NCBI GenBank assembly: GCA_031177845.1
Contig: JAPSGG010000046.1
Span: forward strand, 1-8,233
Source of the DNA: Chromatiales bacterium
Lineage (GTDB): Bacteria > Pseudomonadota > Gammaproteobacteria > JACCYU01
Length of the DNA stretch: 8,233 nucleotides
Reading direction: 5' to 3'
Shown here: piece by piece, positions 1 to 6,900 of the stretch
Position numbering within the stretch: position 1 is the stretch's first letter
Layout of the letters: each line of letters begins with the position of its first letter
Made by a program: the position numbers and the translations under genes
Notes under the pieces: model-generated
Told to the model about the DNA's origin: nothing
What the model saw: the letters and a program-made list of their open reading frames with translations, nothing else
Database searches by the model: none

Positions 1-190
1 AGCTCCGCCATATTTCTATATGCCCAAGGCCCCCGGTCACCCGGCCCATTGCGGCTGACCAATCTTGTCGCCTCTTGCCGGCATTTAGGACGGCAATGGA
101 TTCCCATCGGCGATCTTGACGACCGGGAACTGCGGCAGTCTGAGTCAGCGACGCCCACAGGCATAGGGCCATTGCGAGGACTGATTTCAT
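1..190 (-). pseudogene. SNase-like (thermonuclease) exported protein, broken N-terminus, cut by window edge
   Basis: Reading leftward from an ATG at 190, the first 20 codons give a clean Sec signal peptide, MKSVLAMALCLWASLTQTAA, with a hydrophobic core and small residues before the cleavage site. The next stretch reads as the SNase strand VVKIADG only after a frame change near 125-132. That frame hits TAA at 85-87, and the continuation VLNAGKRR lies back in the first frame. DNA at about 60-122 closely resembles 6663-6728, which encodes the SNase strand VVKIVGGDTLTVLDA, so this is a decayed paralogue of that gene. SNase enzymes are secreted calcium-dependent nucleases; the active-site segment (IDAPER) is not recognisable here. 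The ATG overlaps the end of the DUF72 pseudogene, suggesting former translational coupling. The rest of the gene lies outside the window. The family call rests mainly on comparison with the second copy. Confidence 0.55.
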
Positions 191-1116
191 CAAGATGAAG
201 GAGCAGGCCGAGTTGTCGGGCGTTCATCACCGCATCGTCACGGTGGCAGTTGTTGAGGAGCACATGCACGCGCCCAGCCTGCCGGGACAGCTCATGGATG
301 GGTTCGCGCCACTCCTTCTCATCCTCGCTGTACCGATAGTTGAACCGCTCAGCCGGCGTCAGGTCCTTCTTCTCCCACGTCTCGGCGTTGCGGCCATGAA
401 ACCGCACGACCGCAAGATCGGCCGTGACGGCCAAAACCGGCGGCACCGAGGACTTAAACCCTGCGGCTCGTCAACGACGACATACGAAAGGCCATGGCGT
501 TCCAGAATGTCTAGGGTGCTCTTCTGCCGGTCTTCGTCCATCCACCCATCACCGCGAATTTCAACTGCGATCGGATACGGGCTCCTACCGCGAAGCTGCT
601 CAAGGTACGCCACCGTATCGCGATTCTTCCTAAAACCACGGCGGGAACTGAAACAGCGCACAACCGAACTTGCCTTGCTCCGCGAGTGGCTGCAGGGCTT
701 CAGTATGGATGTTCCAAAGAATCTCCTGCGCTTTTGGCGGTACTGCATTAACGTAAATGCGCTTCTTATCGGCTTGCGATCCCGGCAACAGATCTCGTAC
801 GTCTTCCGGAAGCCTGCCGACCTCGATGTGATGGTGGGTCAGGCCACCGTAGGCTTTTGATGTTAAAGATGAAGTATGGAGGTGTGCGGGCTGTCCACAG
901 GTCGGCGTTGCTTTGTGAGGGCGGCGCATAGTAGGTGCTGTGGACCTCCACGATTGGGAACTGGGCGGCGTAATAGTTGAGCCGCGCGGCTGCCGTCTTG
1001 GCCTCGGGCGGGTAGAAGCCGCTGTCGATCAGCGTGCGGTCCGTCCATCCAGAGGTGCCATACTAGATGTTGCCGATCGGGTAGCCCAGGCTTGCTTTAT
1101 CTGCTGATTTGCTCAT
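190..1116 (-). pseudogene. DUF72 (YecE-like) family protein, inactivated
   Basis: Read from ATG 1116, the pieces assemble into almost a whole DUF72 protein of about 305 codons, a usual length for the family. Recognisable blocks in order are YGTSGW near the N-terminus, FNIKAYGGLTHH, the strand FGCALFQFPPWF, ERHGLSYVVVDEPQG, VRFHGRNAETW, RFNYRYSEDE and the C-terminal NNCHRDDAVMNARQL. These are typical of this TIM-barrel-like family, whose biochemical role is unsettled. Four lesions are visible: an in-frame TAG at codon 18 (1063-1065); an extra base in an A4 run on the coding strand (855-858); an extra base in a T4 run (632-635); and a missing base around 453-463, inside DEPQG-FKSS. It cannot yield a full protein. 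No convincing promoter or Shine-Dalgarno precedes ATG 1116. A gene fragment of the same family recurs near 6799-6900. Confidence 0.85.
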
Positions 1117-1321
1117 GCGCGGCTTGTGCGACAGTCCATCGCAGATAATGGGGAGAGCATATCAAAGGGCCACATAGGTTCTATACGCCTACATCTTTGT
1201 GACTGCCCCTCGTGCGCACAGGCACGTGATCTCTTTCGGCTTCTGCATCGTCGGATGAATCAGCCTACAATCCTCACTGCTTTGTTAGCGACAGGCTGTA
1301 TCACTCAGGAGATTCATTCTG
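1117..1321. other. Divergent intergenic region between the DUF72 pseudogene and aidB
   Basis: This 205-base spacer should hold the upstream signals of both flanking genes. I see no good -35/-10 pair on either strand and no AT-rich upstream element of the kind known at E. coli aidB. The only clear signal is the ribosome binding site AGGAGA at 1307-1312, nine bases before the aidB ATG. A short inverted pair (CGTGC at 1211-1215, GCACG at 1222-1226) is too weak to call an operator. Confidence 0.5.
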
Positions 1322-3001
1322 ATGCGTAGCACCGACCCATCAGGCTCGCCATACCCCGACCCGTACCAGGTCCTTAATCAGCCGCCGCCGCTTGAGGGTT
1401 ACAACGCCTTTGAGCAGGACGCGGCGCTGCGAGAGGCCGTCGAGCGCGAGGGCGGCGCTTTCGCGCGCGAGCGGCTGCGGATCATGGGCGCGGGGGTAGG
1501 CAGCGCCGAGATGATTAAGGCCGGGTTTCTTGCCAATCGTTATCGGCCCAAATTGCGCAGCTTCGATCGTTACGGTCACCGCATCGATGAGGTGGAATAC
1601 CACCCCGCCTATCACGATTTCATGCGCCTTGCTATGCGAAGCGCAGTCCATTCCATCGCCTGGACCACGCCCGCCGGAGGCCATGTCGCGCACACGGCAC
1701 TCGCCTACCTGCTCTGTCAGGTCGAGCCGGGTGTGTGCTGCCCCATGGCCATGACCTACGCGGTGGTGCCGGCGCTACGGCACGAGCCGGATCTCGCTAC
1801 CGAGTGGGAACCCCGGATCTTGGTGGCCGATTACGACCCGCGCTTTATTCCGGCGGTGCAAAAGACCAGTGTGACCTTCGGCATGGCCATGACCGAAAAA
1901 CAAGGAGGCTCGGACGTGCGCACCAACTCGACCCGCGCCCGTGCCTTGGGCGCGAGTGGCCCCGGCGCGGAGTACGAGTTGCACGGCCACAAGTGGTTTT
2001 GCTCGGCCCCCATGTCGGATGCCTTTCTGACGCTCGCCTCAACCGACCAGGGGCCCTCGTGTTTTCTCGTGCCCCGCTTCAGGCCGGACGGGAGCCGCAA
2101 CCCCTTCGCCATCCAAAGACTCAAAGACAAGCTTGGCAATCACTCGAACGCCTCGGCCGAGATCGAGTATCACGGCACCTGGGCGCGTCTGGTGGGCGAG
2201 GAGGGCCGCGGCGTGCACACTATCATCGATATGGTCCACCACACGCGCCTGGATTGCGCCATGGCGGCGGCTGCGCTCATGCGTCAGGCGGTCGCGCAGG
2301 CGACGCATCACGCGTTCTACCGCGAGGCCTTCGGCAGGCGCCTTTCTGACCATGCGCTCATGTACAACGTGCTGGCCGACCTTGCGCTTGAAGCCGAGGC
2401 CGCGCTGGCGCTCGTCATGCGCGTCGCACGAGCCTTCGACGACTCGGCTTTGGATCCGCAAGCAAGCGCGTTTGCGCGTGTCGCGGTGGCGGTCGCTAAA
2501 TATTGGCTCAACAAGCGCGCCCCGGGCCATGTCGCCGAGGCCCTCGAATGTCTGGGCGGAGCCGGCTATGTGGAGGAGTCGATAATGCCGCGCATGTATC
2601 GTGAGGCCCCCTTGAACGGCATCTGGGAGGGCTGCGGGAACGTCATATGCCTGGACTTGCTTCGCAGCCTGCAAAAGGAGCCGGAGACGATAGGAGCATT
2701 GCTTGCCGAGATTCAACCGACGCGGGGGGCCAACCGACAGCTGGATGCGGGAATAGCCCAGCTCAACCAGATGCTGCGGGATCCGACAGAACCTGAAGTC
2801 CGCGCGCGCCGGCTCGTGGAGACTCTCGCCCTCACCCTGCAGGGGGCGCTGCTGGTGCAGCACGCGCCGGCGGCGGTCGCCGACACATTCTGCGCGTCGC
2901 GTCTGGGCCGGGAACAGGGGCGGGCTTACGGCACGTTGCCGGCAGGGCTTCCGTTCGAGGCCATCATCGAGCGCGCCCGCCCGCAAGTGCTCGGCGCTTG
3001 A
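1322..3001 (+). CDS. aidB: AidB-like acyl-CoA dehydrogenase family flavoprotein
   Basis: This 559-residue protein matches the AidB branch of acyl-CoA dehydrogenases throughout; E. coli AidB has 541 residues. Landmarks are the FAD/substrate-loop motif MTEKQGGSDVR (190-200), HGHKWFCSAPMSDA (221-234), RLKDKLGNHSNAS (266-278), the helix AFGRRLSDHALM (336-347), LGGAGYVEES (411-420) and YREAPLNGIWEG (426-437). Glu436 in IWEG sits where these enzymes carry the catalytic glutamate. The C-terminal 110 residues correspond to the extra domain that binds DNA in E. coli AidB. E. coli AidB is a cytoplasmic flavoprotein of the adaptive response to alkylation; its natural substrate is unclear, and a role in branched-chain acyl-CoA oxidation has been proposed. 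ATG 1322 is chosen because AGGAGA lies nine bases upstream. The gene is intact and GC-rich and stands alone, with no ada or fatty-acid genes nearby, so membership of an alkylation regulon cannot be inferred. Confidence 0.93.
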   Translation: MRSTDPSGSPYPDPYQVLNQPPPLEGYNAFEQDAALREAVEREGGAFARERLRIMGAGVGSAEMIKAGFLANRYRPKLRSFDRYGHRIDEVEYHPAYHDFMRLAMRSAVHSIAWTTPAGGHVAHTALAYLLCQVEPGVCCPMAMTYAVVPALRHEPDLATEWEPRILVADYDPRFIPAVQKTSVTFGMAMTEKQGGSDVRTNSTRARALGASGPGAEYELHGHKWFCSAPMSDAFLTLASTDQGPSCFLVPRFRPDGSRNPFAIQRLKDKLGNHSNASAEIEYHGTWARLVGEEGRGVHTIIDMVHHTRLDCAMAAAALMRQAVAQATHHAFYREAFGRRLSDHALMYNVLADLALEAEAALALVMRVARAFDDSALDPQASAFARVAVAVAKYWLNKRAPGHVAEALECLGGAGYVEESIMPRMYREAPLNGIWEGCGNVICLDLLRSLQKEPETIGALLAEIQPTRGANRQLDAGIAQLNQMLRDPTEPEVRARRLVETLALTLQGALLVQHAPAAVADTFCASRLGREQGRAYGTLPAGLPFEAIIERARPQVLGA

Positions 3002-3144
3002 TCTTTCGAGGGCTTGCCTGCATCGCAATTTCAATTGCGGCAGCGGTTATGGTGTCCGGTGGCATCGGTATCTATGCCTTACCCGCCCCAGCGAATTCGT
3101 TCTTGCCAGTATGGCCAACGATTCCAGTCTTTCGCGCTCAATGA
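2998..3144 (+). CDS. Possible 48-residue exported or membrane peptide overlapping the aidB stop
   Basis: A TTG at 2998-3000 overlaps the aidB TGA and opens a 48-codon frame ending TGA at 3142-3144. The translation starts with a basic residue and has a strongly hydrophobic stretch, GLACIAISIAAAVMVSGG, then small residues (ALPAPA) that could be a signal-peptidase site, and a short proline-rich tail. This could be a real coupled small protein, the N-terminus of a lost exported protein, or chance. There is no separate Shine-Dalgarno and the start is the rarer TTG, so support is weak. An inverted repeat at 3018-3043 lies inside it. I do not recognise a family. Confidence 0.25.
   Translation: MIFRGLACIAISIAAAVMVSGGIGIYALPAPANSFLPVWPTIPVFRAQ
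3018..3043. repeat. Imperfect inverted repeat just after aidB
   Basis: The arms CTGC + CGCAATT (3018-3021, 3024-3030) pair with AATTGCG + GCAG (3033-3043), leaving an AT bulge and a two-base centre. It could form a short cruciform or a weak transcript hairpin at the end of aidB. No T-run follows, so it is not a standard intrinsic terminator. The centre CGCAATT-TC-AATTGCG could equally be a symmetric protein-binding site. Confidence 0.35.
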
Positions 3145-3433
3145 AGAGGAAGGGGCGCGGTTATGAGTAAGACAATTACCAGGCTGGAAAAGGCGCAACA
3201 CCATCTTGTTAAAGCCACCTGCCTACTTGCCTCTTGAAAAACACCGACCTAAGAATCGATGACCGCCGGGCAGCGACTCTTTCGGTCGGGATTCCGATAG
3301 TAAGAGATCTTAACGGCACGCAGAGCGAACCCGAGCCGCGGACGATTTATCCATTGGGATGGGGTTCTGACCAATCGCCTGCCGTTTACGAGGGTCACTT
3401 ATTAGGAGGAATATTGATGATGCGTAAATAAAT
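3145..3433. other. Gap without a recognisable gene
   Basis: I see no supported gene here. A 24-codon frame with ATG at 3163 (MSKTITRLEKAQHHL...) follows a purine-rich AAGGGG stretch but resembles nothing I know. A frame from TTG 3234 to 3431 has no ribosome site. The clearest signal is the AGGAGG at 3404-3409, described separately. The stretch reads like eroded sequence between aidB and a phage-like fragment. Confidence 0.4.
3404..3431 (+). promoter_or_regulatory. Strong orphan Shine-Dalgarno with a four-codon reading frame
   Basis: AGGAGG at 3404-3409 stands seven bases before ATG 3417, near-ideal spacing, but the frame is only ATG ATG CGT AAA TAA (MMRK). The next ATG, at 3434, is 24 bases from the site and opens an 18-codon frame. 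The site is probably what is left of a gene start whose coding part has been altered, perhaps that of the terminase-like fragment. A true minigene is possible but unsupported. Confidence 0.4.
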
Positions 3434-3717
3434 ATGAGTGCTATCGCGATGGATGGTAGCGTGACATGCACAGAGATGAATATGGCTTGACCGACCAACA
3501 GCGGCTATTTGCGGATGCTGATCTGGCTGACCCTGAGCGCAATACCCCTGCTGCTTACCGTAGCGTCTATGCAAAGCCAAAGCGATCGAGTCTTGTAGAT
3601 CGCTACGCCGCCTATCTTCGATTCCGCTCACCACACCATGAATCGCAGCCTTCGCATCGGACGGTTAGCCTGCAGACTAAGGACATTTATTCAGCAGGCC
3701 ATGATCGATTAGCGTAG
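3434..3717 (+). pseudogene. Fragment resembling a phage terminase small subunit
   Basis: The frame from ATG 3466 reads LTDQQRLFADADLADPERN followed by TPAAYRSVYAK. This resembles the N-terminal helix-turn-helix of Terminase_2-type small subunits, which usually begin 'LT.kQ..Fv..yl.d.n.t.AA...GYs'. These proteins recognise phage DNA for packaging. After YAK, the plausible continuation AKAIESCRSLRRL lies one frame over, suggesting a frameshift near 3575. The upstream frame from ATG 3434 (MSAIAMDGS...) stops at TGA 3488-3490 just where the similarity begins, so the original start may have been there, with a base lost at GCT-TGACC. The remaining 80 or so codons are about half a normal small subunit. 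No large terminase or other phage gene is visible, and the call rests on a short stretch. Confidence 0.4.
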
Positions 3718-5449
3718 TGTGCCAAGTCTCTGCGATCTTACGATAGCCAACTTCATTGGGATAAAGCCGGCTATGGAAGTCGGTCGGATATGTCAGCACT
3801 TGATTATGATCAGTCACGATGATGTCATCCGGCTCGTTGAAAGGACTGATCGCACGCCGGGCAACCATGGCTTTGATCTCGTTGTTGAATATTGTCAAAT
3901 CTGGCATCTCACCTGGGGCTCCCGCCAGCACCACTGTGACCGGATTAACACCGGAGCTGGCTTCCCACCGATCGATCTCGCCTAAAATCGCCTCCACACC
4001 GAATGTGCCGTCCAGTATCTGTTTGGCGCTGATGAGGAATAGGACGATATCTGCCGGGTGAGCACTGAGCCAGCTATAGATACCACCCCTGCCGTCTGCT
4101 CTTTTACCGTACGCCATCTCAGTGGTAGTCCAACCGACATGCGCCTCGTTATCAGGGTCGAAGTCCTCGACCCTGTAGCCGAAGGACTGAGAACCGACGA
4201 AGTCGGCAGTGTAGCCTCCGGCAGCTAACAGCTCCTGCAGATGTTGCCGGTAGCCGACCCGCAGCGGGGCTCTTGGCAATTGTGTTGCTCTGTTCACAAG
4301 GCCGGCCGTTGCGCCGTCGCCTAGTGCCATGATCCGGGGCCCGATCACGATCTTCGCCATGCGCTGTTCATTAGCGTAGCCGTCACTTACCTCGTACATG
4401 AACCAGTCAATTCCGCCGACCGTGGGCCCATGCGGCGTGTACCTGAATCGACCGGCGGTAGCGTCTAAGATCGCGACGGTACCCTGGCGCGCATCTTTAG
4501 TGAGCCTATATATGAGCTGTCGGCCCATATTCTCACCGCCGGGAAGACTACCGGAAACTGCATGCCCAGGCGGCGTTGTCCAGCAGCCGTCGCTTTTGGC
4601 CGTCGACGCCAAATGGCTGGCTACAGCCTTCCCATCTGCGGTGGTCGAAGCCATCGCGTTGAATAGCACGAAGCCCCCATCGTCATCGCCGATGTCGCCG
4701 TCGTCATTTCCATGATCGGTGTCATCACCGGCATCTGGTGGAGGCGGCGGGTCTGGTGACAGCAGTAGCGACAGTATCGGGGGAAGTGGCAGAAGCGGTG
4801 CAGCATCGACGGTGGCATTTACCGTATCGGTTGCACGTGCACCGTCGTTGTCCCTCACCACCAACCGAAAGGTCAACACCGCGCCGGATTGCGCGGCGGG
4901 CATGATGAAACTCGGTACAGGGGTATTGAAGCCTTCCGCGCTTGCGGCGGGCGGGCCGCCCATCTGTAGCCATGCAAACGTGATGGTGCCGTCCGTGTCC
5001 GTGCTGTCCCTACCATTCAGCGCCACCCGCGTTCCCGGTACGCCGCTGCGATTGGTGCCCGCATCGGCCACGGGTGAATCATTGATCGTGATCTGGAGCT
5101 CACCTGTGTCCGAGCCGCCAAACTCGTCGGTCTTGATCAGTCTAAACACCAGCACCATGCGTCGGTCCACCCTTGGTGCCACGAATCTCGCTGTCCTCGT
5201 TTTCGCATTCTTGAGATCGACGGTCAGACCGCTGATTTGGCTCCACTGGTAGCTAGCGTCATCATCCACATCAGTCACGGCGGCGGCATCTAAAACCACC
5301 TGCGTCTGCTCATTGACAGTGCGGCTCCAGCCGCCTTCCACTGTGACCCCTTGTGAACCACCCGAGTCAACGAAGTCGCAGGCCGGCAACGCGATAATGA
5401 GCAATAGAATGGGGGAACCAGCATGAAGACGTGCTCTCGGTGCACGCAT
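3677..5449 (-). CDS. Secreted lipoprotein: two Ig/PKD-like domains, cadherin-like domain and a catalytically degenerate SGNH-hydrolase fold
   Basis: This is 590 residues counted from ATG 5449. The N-terminus is a lipoprotein signal with hydrophobic ILLLIIA and lipobox LPAC (Cys24). PKD/REJ-like beta domains follow at about 40-123 and 126-214; the second has PVADAG, ALNGRDSTDTDGTITFAW and VVRDNDGARATDTV. Residues 217-259 are a proline-rich then Asp/Gly-rich linker. A cadherin/VCBS-like domain (about 294-368) ends with RFRYTP and YEVSDG. Residues 370-590 match the SGNH/GDSL family: IMALGDGATAG, VGYRQHLQELL, VGSQ, HVGWTT, PADIVLFLISAKQI, TIFNNEIKAM and RLYPNEVGYRKIAE. Family enzymes hydrolyse esters, often on carbohydrates. 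Here block I is GDG instead of GDS, block III is ISAKQ instead of IGTND, and block V is SRLYPN instead of D-x-L-H-P-N. The frame is nevertheless unbroken. It is likely an envelope-anchored binding protein or pseudoenzyme. A near-perfect Shine-Dalgarno fixes the start. Confidence 0.85.
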   Translation of the reverse strand: MRAPRARLHAGSPILLLIIALPACDFVDSGGSQGVTVEGGWSRTVNEQTQVVLDAAAVTDVDDDASYQWSQISGLTVDLKNAKTRTARFVAPRVDRRMVLVFRLIKTDEFGGSDTGELQITINDSPVADAGTNRSGVPGTRVALNGRDSTDTDGTITFAWLQMGGPPAASAEGFNTPVPSFIMPAAQSGAVLTFRLVVRDNDGARATDTVNATVDAAPLLPLPPILSLLLSPDPPPPPDAGDDTDHGNDDGDIGDDDGGFVLFNAMASTTADGKAVASHLASTAKSDGCWTTPPGHAVSGSLPGGENMGRQLIYRLTKDARQGTVAILDATAGRFRYTPHGPTVGGIDWFMYEVSDGYANEQRMAKIVIGPRIMALGDGATAGLVNRATQLPRAPLRVGYRQHLQELLAAGGYTADFVGSQSFGYRVEDFDPDNEAHVGWTTTEMAYGKRADGRGGIYSWLSAHPADIVLFLISAKQILDGTFGVEAILGEIDRWEASSGVNPVTVVLAGAPGEMPDLTIFNNEIKAMVARRAISPFNEPDDIIVTDHNQVLTYPTDFHSRLYPNEVGYRKIAETWHTTLIDHGLLNKCP

Positions 5450-5452
5450 GGC

Positions 5453-5464
5453 GATCACCTCCTT
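5453..5464 (-). promoter_or_regulatory. Twelve-base Shine-Dalgarno site of the lipoprotein gene
   Basis: The coding strand reads AAGGAGGTGATC three bases before the ATG at 5449; the core AGGAGG lies eight bases from it. The site is complementary to the whole GATCACCTCCTT tail of bacterial 16S rRNA. A GTG in frame three codons earlier (5456-5458) lies inside this site and so cannot be the start. This decides the ATG as initiator and predicts strong ribosome binding, notable next to so many dead genes. Confidence 0.85.
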
Positions 5465-5529
5465 GGAATATCATTTCCATGCCTTTTTGAAAGTTCTTCG
5501 ATCCAGACCAGCTGTTGATAAGCTACGAG

Positions 5530-6393
5530 GCACCTAACTGCCTAGCGGCAGCCCGCGCCGAGTCTCTGCCATTGCCTCGAAAGATGCAAAAAGCTCGCCA
5601 GATGTTGCGGTTGCAATTTACGTCTAGCCATTGACTCTGAAGGAGAGCGATAAACCGGAAACGGTTCATGCAGGTGGTGAGGAGAAGGTGGGCCGTAGCA
5701 AGCAATGCCAGCAGCTCGAAAATGGAGGGATGGATATAGGATGAGAATGAGAGGTCGATCACGGCCTCTGGACCACACGCGAGCATCAATCTGCGCTACT
5801 GACTAGCTGTCGATGGTGTCGAGTCTCCTCGGGACAGAAGCGTTCCACTCTTGATCTTGAAAGCGCGATGTCCAATCGCCAGCCCCATGTCGATCTCATC
5901 ACGTATCCGGTCTTGCCAATTAGCCGCGTATTGCGGCAGTAAATCGGCAAAGTAGATGGAACCATCATAGACAGGAACTCGCTCCGGTCCCGCCCCACCG
6001 AGTAAGTCGTAGACGGGACTTTTAAGCAGCTTACCGATGAGGTCCCAAAGCGGCATGGTGCCCGTGCCCAGCGGGCCTACGATCCGCCGCCCGTCGCGTC
6101 GATAAACCTCAAAGGGATTCATGCCCAGCAGCCTCGCCACTGCTTTCTTCTCAGCCCGGCAATTGCCCAGCCCCCTCAAGGTCCGTGTTGGTACAAAGCC
6201 GCAACACGGGGTCGGTCGCTCGATCACCGTGCACGTCCAATTGGGCGTTCTTGCCGGCCAGCTTAGATCTGCGGCAAGGAAGGTCGAATCCTACAGCCCG
6301 CGTGATGCGCATATCCCTAGGTAGTTCAGAGGAACGCACCACCCGCGCCAGCGCCATCGCACTTACAGCTGTCAGGAAGGCACGTCTATCCAT
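5530..6393 (-). pseudogene. Tat-exported mandelate racemase/muconate lactonizing (enolase superfamily) protein, inactivated
   Basis: ATG 6393 opens a twin-arginine signal (MDRRAFLTAVSAMALA) followed by the N-terminal capping domain: MRITRAVGFDLPCRR, LDVHGDRATDPVLR. An extra G in a G run (6171-6175) shifts the frame; the protein resumes as GLGNCRAEKKAVARLLG, NPFEVYRRDGRRIVGPLG, MPLWDLIGKLL, YDLLGGAGPERVPVYDGS and AIGHRAFKIK, which holds the KxK catalytic-lysine motif of the family. Past about 5850 the reading disintegrates. Faint echoes remain in other frames: PEETRHHR; GPEAVI near 5760; and HHLHEPF with VYR and MARRKLQ (5593-5679), resembling the conserved EEPF metal-ligand segment. The DxN metal ligand is not seen. 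The family carries out enolisation chemistry on sugar acids and related carboxylates; the substrate here cannot be told. Both the frameshift and the lost barrel make it nonfunctional. The right half is certain; the extension left of 5796 is tentative. Confidence 0.82.
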
Positions 6394-6421
6394 GCCCAAC
6401 GACTTTTACCTGTGTGTCAAT

Positions 6422-6811
6422 TTAGTCAATCGGTTGTGCGGACATGTATAGCAGCAGCACGTCCATAGCCAGTCCAGCCTAGACCTGCTTGAGATTCGCA
6501 TCCTGACCGTCGACTGGGGACCTTGTCGACAATGCGCCCGTACTGGTCGCGCTTGTCGTATTCGACGGTGACTTGCGTGTCGAACACTAATTCGCCCACG
6601 TTCTACCGGGACACCGAGCCGTAGGGCAGCCCACGCTCGGGCGCGTCGATGCGGGATAGGCGAATCTTGTGTCGTCTATTACTGGCATCCAGGACGGTGA
6701 GTGTGTCACCGCCGACGATTTTGACGACGCGGCCGGTGGGCGTAGCGGCAAAAGCTGGAGCGGCGAGGGTCAACCAAAGCAGAATGCTGATGTCGTCTTA
6801 ATGGCTGCCAC
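6422..6811 (-). pseudogene. Thermonuclease-like (SNase) exported nuclease, inactivated
   Basis: The reassembled product has a signal peptide, ILLWLTLAAPAFA, then TGRVVKIVGGDTLTVLDA, RRHKIRLSRIDAPERGLPYG, ELVFDTQVTVEYDKRDQYGR and DGQDANLKQV. This is the OB-fold SNase core; IRLSRIDAPE carries the active-site Arg and a calcium-ligand Asp, and EYDKRDQYGR corresponds to the later active-site strand. Lesions: the likely start (GTG 6811, or a lost ATG now ATT at 6800-6802) is out of frame with the signal peptide; TAG at 6603-6605 and TAG at 6479-6481 each stand where CAG (Gln) is expected; and a frameshift lies at about 6514-6522. After KQV the sequence degenerates and reaches TAA at 6422-6424, just before the Tat pseudogene. 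SNases cut extracellular DNA and RNA. It was probably once translated together with the DUF72 gene whose tail overlaps its start. Confidence 0.85.
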
Positions 6812-6900
6812 CGCTCAGTAGGTCAGCCAACTGTCTGGCATTACGTACGGAGTAGTAGGAGTAACAGTTATTCATCAGTGCGTGAGCCCGCGCTGCTTGT
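6799..6900 (-). pseudogene. C-terminal fragment of a second DUF72 (YecE-like) gene
   Basis: The minus strand reads AARAHALMNNCYSYYSV then RNARQLADLLSGGSH and a TAA at 6799-6801. NNCYSYYSVRNARQL is the characteristic DUF72 C-terminus and aligns with NNCHRDDAVMNARQL of the left-hand pseudogene. Upstream the frame stays open to a TAG near 7008 but no other DUF72 block is recognisable, so the bulk of the gene has been deleted or replaced. Its stop overlaps the start of the SNase pseudogene, reproducing the left-hand arrangement. Confidence 0.7.

Noticed and set aside
195..860. A 221-codon plus-strand frame across the left region
   Set aside because: It is the antisense of the DUF72 pseudogene; the minus strand gives clear family motifs in pieces, while this frame resembles nothing and has no ribosome site.
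1126..1329. A 67-codon frame leading into aidB
   Set aside because: GTG start without Shine-Dalgarno, no recognisable text, and it overlaps the real aidB start.
2039..3034. A 331-codon minus-strand frame
   Set aside because: It is the antisense of aidB, whose plus-strand protein matches its family end to end; long antisense frames are usual in GC-rich genes.
3310..3634. Minus-strand frames downstream of the lipoprotein, one with a hydrophobic stretch
   Set aside because: No ribosome sites and no family resemblance, and they lie opposite the terminase-like fragment.
4719..5252. A 177-codon plus-strand frame rich in Ser and Gly
   Set aside because: Antisense of the beta domains of the lipoprotein; the low-complexity text is a by-product.
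1063..6605. Idea that TAG is a recoded amino-acid codon, since three TAG interrupt otherwise good protein text
   Set aside because: The same genes also carry frameshifts, and the intact lipoprotein gene ends with TAG, so plain decay is simpler.
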